Shown piece by piece: positions 58,028 through 64,000 of a stretch of DNA of 64,000 bases. Below the pieces are notes generated by a model. That model had not been told where the DNA came from. It did not search any database and worked only from the letters and a program-made list of their open reading frames with translations. A program made the translations under genes and the position numbers. Position 1 is the first letter of the stretch. Every line of letters begins with the position of its first letter. Source of the stretch: Papaver somniferum (Eukaryota > Streptophyta > Magnoliopsida > Ranunculales > Papaveraceae); the NCBI RefSeq assembly GCF_003573695.1, contig NC_039361.1:87624149-87688148 (forward strand). The letters are read 5' to 3'.

Positions 58028-58100
58028 TGCCATCTATGGGAGTCGAACCCACAACCACATCGGTGAAAACCATGCGCTGTGCCATTTGAGCTAAGACAGC
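58028..58100 (-). tRNA. tRNA-like sequence 1 (probable pseudogene)
   Basis: 73 bases on minus partition exactly into a cloverleaf: acceptor GCTGTCT/AGATGGC (all seven pairs, with two G-T), D arm with TAGCTCAAATGG, anticodon loop TTTTCAC, five-base variable loop, T arm with GGTTCGACTCC, discriminator A. The D stem and anticodon stem each have one mismatch. The triplet at the anticodon place is TTC, but the body looks more like a Lys-type tRNA than Glu. With a decayed sister copy 330 bp away it is more likely a tRNA-derived repeat than an active gene. Confidence 0.5.
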
Positions 58101-58430
58101 AAATAGAGGAGTTGCTAATACACATAGATGTGTTGTTTAATGGTTTCATTAATTTAATTTTTTGAAAATAGTTGCAGCATCATCACCATTCACAGTAGAC
58201 ATCCATATCAATGAACTACCTACACCATGTATATTTGAGCACCTGAAACATTCCCTAAGGTGTACTAATAATATTTCTCTGTTGTGGGCTCAAACTTACT
58301 TTTGAGCATCACCAATTAAGTGGGAAACAAAATGGGAGCTCAACAATTGCACAATACATGTTAAGACTTACAAAGTTCACTGAGTTATGCTTACCGATGG
58401 AAAAACTTAGACTTGAACGAAGTCAGACTT

Positions 58431-58499
58431 GCCATCTGCGGAAGTCGAACCCACAACTACATGGGAACCATGTGCTCTTCTATTTGACCTAAGACAACA
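58431..58499 (-). tRNA. tRNA-like sequence 2 (pseudogene)
   Basis: 69 bases on minus similar to 58028-58100: GTTGTCTTAGGTCAAAT, CACATGG, GTTGTGGGTTCGACTTCC, GCAGATGGCA. It has lost about four bases in the anticodon arm, so it cannot form a normal anticodon loop. Confidence 0.5.
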
Positions 58500-59537
58500 A
58501 GTACCATTTCTAAATGTAATTGGGTTTTAATATAATGATACTTAAGCACGAAAAATTCATAAGCATAGCAAAAAGAGAGTTTACCTGATCATCTGCTTCA
58601 TGCACACATATTACCCGAATAGTATAATCCCAAGTTTACAATGACAGTAGTGCACCTTGCCATATATTTAACGAATAACTTCATCAATAATGTACCATGA
58701 TAATGAATTCTACTATCTATAGAAGAATCGAATCAGAAGTTCAATTTGATGCCACCATTAGTACTTACACAGGTAGAAAACAAAAAGGACGCATCCATGA
58801 AGAACTAAATAGGAAATATACTCATGCTTTAAGAAATAAAAACAATGGAATGCAATTAAATTGAGAGTTTAGTTATGGCCAAGATATATCAAGGAAGGTC
58901 CATTGGTATATTGGTTAGGAGCGTTAGGTAAAACTGGTACCGAGGATCACAGACGTTCCATATTTGCACATGCATTGCGAACAGGAAAAAAGAATTATAG
59001 TCACTTTTAAGAATGTTGCTCCAAGCCTCAACATAGATTGGTCTATCTAGAAACAAAGACGGTGACTTATAGAGTCATTTTTGTTCTCAGCCAAGAGCCG
59101 ATGCTATACTAAAATGAGAGAACCTATAATACGTACAAAAATATGATTTTTCTGAGCCTTAGCTATGGTCAATGTGCTTACCGTGGATATTATTAATATT
59201 TCTTTGAAGCTCAACAGGTATAGATTTCAGATAATATTAAAAATCCTAGAGTTGAAAATATACTGCAGATTTTACTCCTGTTTAGCAAGAATGCATATGA
59301 AATCATATCAAAATATCAAACAAAACTCAGCTAAAGAGAGTTTACTTAACAGGGTTGAACGGGTAAGAAGAAAGTCACATTAAGATTCACTAAAGAAAGC
59401 TAACAATATATAGAATGGAGGTTGCATATTGCACTCACATATAAAGGATGTCTCTGATCTTTATTTTAATTTTGTCACTCTTGTCCACTAAGAGTTTACC
59501 CATGAATCCAAGATGCAATTCTTCCAAACTGCACCCT
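58500..59537. other. Helitron interior without recognisable genes
   Basis: No exon-like or repeat sequence recognised; the 59165-59383 frame is unsupported. Confidence 0.35.
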
Positions 59538-59678
59538 TTATATTGAGGTCCCATTGGCAATGGATGGTTCTGAGTTGCTTGTTGTTTTTCTATCCTCTGC
59601 AGCAGCTGATCTCTTCTTTAAACGCAGGGATGATACTGGTAACTGATGAAAGATAAGTCTAGAGTCCTCAACATCGTG
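59538..59678 (-). pseudogene. Last-exon-like segment, C-terminus of 46 residues
   Basis: On minus an AG acceptor (CGTAG at about 59679) precedes an open stretch of 47 codons ending in TAA: HDVEDSRLIFHQLPVSSLRL, then KKRSAAAEDRKTTSNSEPSI and a short tail. It has exon-like composition in an AT-rich setting and lies downstream of the TMEM115-like exons on the same strand. I cannot confirm it belongs to the same gene; known TMEM115-like C-termini that I recall are different. Confidence 0.4.
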
Positions 59679-60645
59679 CTACGAATAACCGAAACAAAAT
59701 ATTAGTACTACATCTAATTAGCTCATTGATATTAATTATGCTATTGCAGACATCAAGTTATCATCGGTTCAAGTTCCTCGGGGTTTAGAGTATCCATGTT
59801 AAAAGTCATGTTAAAGGGCTCCGACACTCCTTTATCGTGCTGATATTTCTTATAGTACATGTTTCAGTTGTGGTCTCTGTAAAATACCTCAGTTAGTTAG
59901 AGCTAAAAAAATAATATAAATTACATTGGTACACGAAAAGAATGAATGTGTTTGATTCTTATTCTCATTGAATTTAAGTAAATGTTTGTTTGTTGCAGCT
60001 AAATTATGGTGAATCCTTTAAATGAATGCATCTACAAGAGGAGAACGAAACACCACAATACACTTGATTTCTTTTCAACAATTGAAGACCTGTAATGAAG
60101 TACAATATAATGTATAACCTGCTTTAATTCTCCAATATCCACTTATCATGTTTAGGTGCTTGTAACTAAGGTAGAGAGAATCATTTTAGGTAAACGCATC
60201 TGCATTGAGAGAAGAGTGTTTCCAGAAGCAACTAATGACTGGTATATATGATTCATTTATTATTCTGAATACAGATGCTTAGATTATATTTTTTAAATGC
60301 AACTGAGGTCATGTGTATTAATGCAGCAGTTCATGTGGACGGCGAAGAACAGGTGACTAACTAACATGAGTATATTTTGCATTTCCGTCATTTCATCTAG
60401 GACCACGTAGAAAAGAAAACGAACTCTGGGTGATGGAAAACCAACCCCAGGAATCTTTCAACAATCAACAATGTTATATCTACCAACAGAACATTCAGTA
60501 CGATTAAGAGGTAAATTGATAATATACAAACAGATGCTACCTAGTACAATAATATAAGAATTCTCCGTCCCGTTACAGAGAGTACCCAGTCCTGTGTGTC
60601 CCTGCAATTCACAACTAACAAACTCACAGGCTCCTCCCACATAAA

Positions 60646-60898
60646 ATTTACAGACTCTTTCCATATCCCGGCAATTCAGAACTCAAAATATGACCTAAAA
60701 TCTAGCCAGAAATCAATCCAAGAGAAAACACATACTTCATGACCTACATATAAACTAAAAAAATGAATTCAAAAATTTACAGTCTCTTACTACACCCATG
60801 CAATTCATAACTCAAAATATGGCCTAAAACCTAGCCAGAAATCAACTCAAGATGAAACCCATACTTCATAGCCTATAATAAATAAACCAAAACAATTT
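60646..60898. repeat. Tandem duplication of ~127 bp in the Helitron
   Basis: Two adjacent units (about 60646-60772 and 60773-60898), both with AAATTTACAG, GCAATTCA, AACTCAAAATATG and CTAGCCAGAAATCAA. Roughly 85 percent alike by eye. Confidence 0.8.
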
Positions 60899-61298
60899 CG
60901 AGACAGAAAATTGGAGGTAATGAGTTTATTGACCCCTGAAACTTCAGTTTAATGATAAGACACGGTAAATGAACTACACAACTGAATCCAAACCTTAAAA
61001 AAATAAAAAACATCTTTTAATGCTAAAATTCTAAAACATTAGCCATGGTTTTGTTTGTAATCAAACACGTGTACACTATGTACCCAGTCTGTAAGACATC
61101 CAACTTCACCAAGTGCAAAAAACATGGGGAGGAATCAAAATGTAAGACTATATTATAAACGCACCAACTAATTAATCTATTCAATAAATTGTACCATCAT
61201 TTTTACTATATAGAACCACAGGTTAGACTAACCTCAATCCTGCCTATATGTGTTGACTCATATCTATAATTTCAAGGATACTAAATATTGACTCTTAC

Positions 61299-61429
61299 TT
61301 GAAAAGTAGTAGAAATATCCCAGGAGTGTTGCTAGGAGGGAAAACATTTGAGTAGTACTTAGTTTGTGCAGCAATAGCAGGATCATCAATAAAATTCCGT
61401 AAGACTTGAAAATTCCCAACAAAAGCTTC
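61299..61429 (-). pseudogene. Captured exon following the TMEM115-like exons
   Basis: On minus, acceptor TTGAG then EAFVGNFQVLRNFIDDPAIA and YYSNVFPPSNTPGIFLLLF up to a GTAAG donor at 61294-61298. It joins in phase with the exon at 61528 if the donor is TTG/GTGTTA. FQVLRNFIDDPAIA could correspond to the FxxFLRPVIDPIA segment of TMEM115-like proteins, but this is a weak match. Confidence 0.45.
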
Positions 61430-61527
61430 CTCAATAAGGATTTTTATATAAGTACACCAACACAAAAATGAAATAATGATTTCAAATGAAAAAACATCAT
61501 AAAATGGAAAATTATACCGCATAACAC

Positions 61528-61744
61528 CAAGAAAGAATGAGGAAAGGGGAAATCATCATTGCTTGGTGCTCCTCTAAGGCTTGTTTCTTGATTCCTCCGA
61601 AGATGCCTTACGTAAATCCAACTTATGCATGCGCCAGATAGGAAGCTTGGAAGGTATGATGCTGACTCTTCTATAAAGAAGCTCAAGACTCAAGAGTATG
61701 CATAGAAGTAGCAAGAAGAATGGCAGTGTTGATACATGTTGAAA
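61528..61744 (-). pseudogene. Captured exon of a TMEM115/rhomboid-like protein
   Basis: Bounded on minus by a TTTCAG acceptor (61745) and a GTGTTA donor (61525). It reads FQHVSTLPFFLLLLCIL, then in a shifted frame SFFIEESASYLPSFLSG, WIYVRHLRRNQETSLRG and PSNDDFPF. Plant TMEM115-like proteins (Golgi membrane, rhomboid-related but without the protease dyad) have SFFTLxSAxYLP, WLYLRYLQRxPETxLRG and DPSDDFAF here, which is a specific series of matches. One frameshift near 61690 shows it is a decayed copy. Confidence 0.7.
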
Positions 61745-61822
61745 CTGAAATCAATAATTAGTTCATTTTTCACCTTGATGAAATTTAACAAATAATAATT
61801 CGACACGAGAGAAGGATAATAC

Positions 61823-61934
61823 CTTTGTTTTTTCTTGAATGATGGAAGCAAAGATCCTCATCAGGTAAACATTTTTTAATGCCCACCACGAATCCTATAA
61901 GGGCTAGTTGGAATCCAGAAATTGGTGTATATAA
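61823..61934 (-). pseudogene. Captured exon of a TMEM115/rhomboid-like protein
   Basis: Between an AATACAG acceptor (61935) and a GTATTA donor (61821) on minus. It reads LYTPISGFQLALIGFVVGIK then KCLPDED, matching the LYMPxSGFQGVxxGxLVGIKQIxPDxE segment of plant TMEM115-like proteins. After PDED a frame change gives FASIIQEKTK, which joins in phase to FQHVSTLPFF of the next exon. Intron phases are kept, so the gene was captured as genomic DNA. Confidence 0.7.
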
Positions 61935-62148
61935 CTGTATTAAAAAAGGAAAAAAAAATCATTAATACAATGTCAAGTATTCCTCAATAAACAGGTATGA
62001 ATTTCGTAGTTCTATTAGTAATTCACTGAATCAACTTAGTATCAGAATCTAGCCATCCATATAAAATAACCTATCGATACTCTAGCTTAAAATCAGAATT
62101 TGCCCAGTGTAATGATCAGTTTCTGAGAAATTACTTAAGAGGCTTCTT

Positions 62149-62255
62149 TTTAAAAATAGTTGTTGCTTTCGCCTCTCTTCATCACATATGGAAGTTTCTT
62201 CACCTTCTTACCAAATTCGACCTTTTTTGCTCTCAAACAACTACCCATGTCATAA
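62149..62255 (-). pseudogene. Exon-like segment of unknown origin
   Basis: On minus an ATG opens MGSCLRAKKVEFGKKVKKLP followed by YVMKRGESNN and a stop. FGK might align with the FGKLLEP segment of TMEM115-like proteins, but the match is poor. Could be chance. Confidence 0.25.
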
Positions 62256-62572
62256 TAACAAAACCCATTTAATCAATTAATTAAATAGACAAATAGATGA
62301 GATCAGAGCTGTATGAATCAAAGTGTTCTATAGATAGCTAATCAAAACTCATAAAATCTATCTAGAGGATTGGCACCTGTGGTATTAACAAATCAGAAAC
62401 TAATAAATGATCAATGGAAATCAGAAAAGCGTGAAGAAAATTCAAAACCCAACCGACAAATGCAGAATTCCCAAATCTCAAATCACTTTGAAAGATAAAC
62501 TGAATACTCCAATCCAAATAGCCCAGAACTACAAAGTCTTTGAACCCCAACACACAGACAATTAAAAATTGA

Positions 62573-62722
62573 CTAAACAATATAAGCAGTTGATCCGACA
62601 ACAAACCCAGCCTGACGCAATTGCAAGTGGTTGCGGAGCTTGCATTGTTCTTTTGTCCAGGTTTGTTCATGCATACGAAAAGGTTGAGGATAATAATCTT
62701 TAGAAGCATCACATATATGAGC
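62573..62722 (-). pseudogene. Exon-like segment, 49 residues, unrecognised
   Basis: On minus a GATTAG acceptor precedes 50 codons: DASKDYYPQPFRMHEQTW, then TKEQCKLRNHLQLRQAGFVV and GSTAYIV before TAG. The composition is clearly protein-like (Cys, Trp, His, charged residues, low Leu/Ile bias) and unlike nearby introns. It may be a fragment of a different captured gene. I do not recognise the family. Confidence 0.4.
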
Positions 62723-63286
62723 CTAATCATCTAAACTACGATACCCGTATTATGAAAGTTCAAAACCAAATTTAAGATGTTAAAGAAAAGACATAGATAA
62801 ATGATTATAGGAATTTAAATTGCGAAAAACAGGCGAAGTTATTGCTTTGAACTGTGGTTTTCAAATCAAGACAAAGCAAAAACAGAGATCCTAACAAAGA
62901 CCCTAGATAACAAAATAGGTTAGCAAAATTAACTATATAATTGCTCTGATGTTTAAGAAACACCACAAATCAATCTATCATACCCATTTATCGAGAGAAA
63001 CGCCACCAACTTCAATAGCTAAAATATTGAAAAACGCTTATTAAGAATTGAAAAATGCTGACAGCAAGTAGAAATTGAAAAATTTTATTGATCGAAACAA
63101 TTGAAGGGTCGATGCCTAGATATCATACAAGAATTGATAAATTAGTACTTCTCAGCAAGTTAACACGACAACCATTAAATTACTTCAATTGAACATATTA
63201 AAAAACCGTCAAATATATGAAACCCTAGGTATTAATTTCTGAAATCATAACAAAAATCAATTATTATTACCAAAGTCTCTTCTTAC

Positions 63287-63308
63287 CTAGAAAATCCCTC
63301 ATGTTCAA
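63287..63308 (-). other. Possible 22-base mini-exon with a start codon
   Basis: On minus TTTCAG acceptor, then TTGAACATGAGGGATTTTCTAG and a GTAAGAAG donor. It encodes MRDFL. Both splice signals are strong, but the next exon does not join in frame, so this is tentative. Confidence 0.25.
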
Positions 63309-63766
63309 CTGAAATCAACAAAAATAAGATGAAGATGTTGTAAGCACATGCTCAACTATGAGAAGATAATGTTGTGGTTCACTGAACCGTTGTTGCTTCC
63401 CGAGAAGGAGAAGTGGATGAATATATAGATACTGATGGTGGTGAAGGTAGTGATGTATGAGAAGAATTGAGTATGTGTAAGTAAACCTCTCTCTGCAGCT
63501 CCTGAGAAAGAAAGAAAAAAACATTAATTTGATGGCATATCTGCTAAATCGCCGTAAAGAAAGAAAGATGGTATCTGAATATTTGTAAGATTCCATGTAC
63601 AGAACACACCGGTGGTACGAATTGTTAAAATCGCAAAGTTTCCCAGCCGTCTAATGACTTACCCATCCAGAATATCCCAACCGCCAGATCGGATCTATAT
63701 TAAACGTCGACGTCTGATAGTTTTTGTCATCATGGGGACAAACACCATACCTTTTTATAACAATAA

Positions 63767-64000
63767 TTTGAAAAATAAAGATTAGTAACGTGCATTTACT
63801 AGTTGGAGATTTTCTAAGAGATTTCGGTCAATATTTGGACAATGCATTTCCAGGAATTATGGAAACCGAATTTGGAAATATATTGCATATCTTGAGAATA
63901 TTTTCGGTTTTGGAAATTCCTTGGTGTCCAAACTTCCTTGTTCTATAAATATCAATATTTGAATTTCGAGAAAAGTAATCCTCAGAGCCAGCAAAACTAC
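63767..64000 (+). repeat. B1 3' LTR, continuation after the Helitron
   Basis: TTTGAAAAATAAAGATTAGTAACGTGC and onward match the family-B LTR exactly where it stopped at 53586 (compare 46972-47200 and the complement of 22430-22670). TATA-like box at 63944-63952. Runs off the window. Confidence 0.92.

Larger units (their letters stand above)
53587..63766 (-). mobile_element. Non-autonomous Helitron, about 10.2 kb
   Basis: It interrupts the B1 3' LTR without removing LTR sequence. On minus its 3' end reads a 7-bp-stem hairpin (53598-53615), seven bases, then CTAG followed by T in the target: the Helitron CTRR terminus. The 5' end on minus reads TTATTGTTATAAAAAGGTA after a target A; plant Helitrons typically begin TC followed by an AT-rich stretch and AAAAGG, so TC has probably become TT. 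There is no target-site duplication. No Rep or helicase sequence is seen. It carries gene fragments and tRNA-like sequences. Confidence 0.75.
46972..64000 (+). mobile_element. B1: family-B LTR element, 3' LTR split by a Helitron
   Basis: Partial 5' LTR, PBS, decayed gag with coiled coil and zinc knuckle, 3' noncoding region, terminal purine tract, and a 3' LTR that starts at 52281, is interrupted at 53586 and resumes at 63767. No pol. The right end runs off the window. Confidence 0.9.

Noticed and set aside
58028..58100. Functional tRNA gene
   Set aside because: Mismatches in the D and anticodon stems, a conflicting isotype and a decayed sister copy make an active gene unlikely.
61295..61522. 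Reading 61295-61522 as a single uninterrupted protein
   Set aside because: The first 30 codons run through intron-like AT-rich sequence; splice signals place the exon at 61299-61429.

Overview
This is nuclear DNA from a flowering plant, probably a eudicot with a large, repeat-rich genome. I cannot name the species. There is no intact host gene, rRNA gene, CRISPR array or prokaryotic-style operon. Almost everything that can be explained is transposable-element sequence, much of it nested, truncated or inverted. Long LTRs start with TGTTAGAGC and end in CA. Primer sites are complementary to initiator-Met tRNA (TGGTATCAGAGC), and 3' purine tracts read AAAGGGGGAGA. One region carries intron-bearing pieces of a host-like gene.

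Layout: (1) 136-1145, a DNA element with ~85-bp terminal inverted repeats. (2) 1790-5940, a decayed Ty1/copia element (C1, +) with gag, protease, integrase, RT, RNase H and a 3' LTR but no 5' LTR. (3) 7550-10846, a gag-plus-LTR piece of family A (A2, -) joined to the integrase of a Ty3/gypsy element (G1, -, 10847-16711). (4) 16712-23983, family B element B2 (-), whose 3' LTR is cut by the G1 LTR and whose interior holds an unrecognised frame-broken ORF instead of gag. (5) 23984-31740, family D elements in the order interior-LTR-interior-LTR (+); one carries an ORF resembling the putative plant transposon protein domain. (6) 31741-39275, a second D-type LTR split by a 3.2-kb solo-LTR-like element E, preceded by an inverted fragment of the same E family and followed by a gag N-terminal fragment. 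(7) 39276-46971, element A1 (+), gag but no pol. (8) 46972-64000, element B1 (+), whose 3' LTR is interrupted by a ~10.2-kb Helitron (-, 53587-63766); the LTR resumes at 63767.

Families A, B and D look like Sirevirus-type copia derivatives: gag-like or other ORFs, no pol, a 1-2 kb 3' noncoding region and several polypurine tracts before the 3' LTR. They share end sequences and the 3' region but carry different internal ORFs and different short repeat cassettes in the LTR. They would depend on proteins from other elements. The Helitron has a hairpin plus CTAG terminus, no Rep/helicase, two tRNA-like sequences, and minus-strand exons resembling a TMEM115/rhomboid-like protein with frameshifts. 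The best candidates for something undescribed are the B2 payload ORF, the modular A/B/D system and the Helitron cargo.
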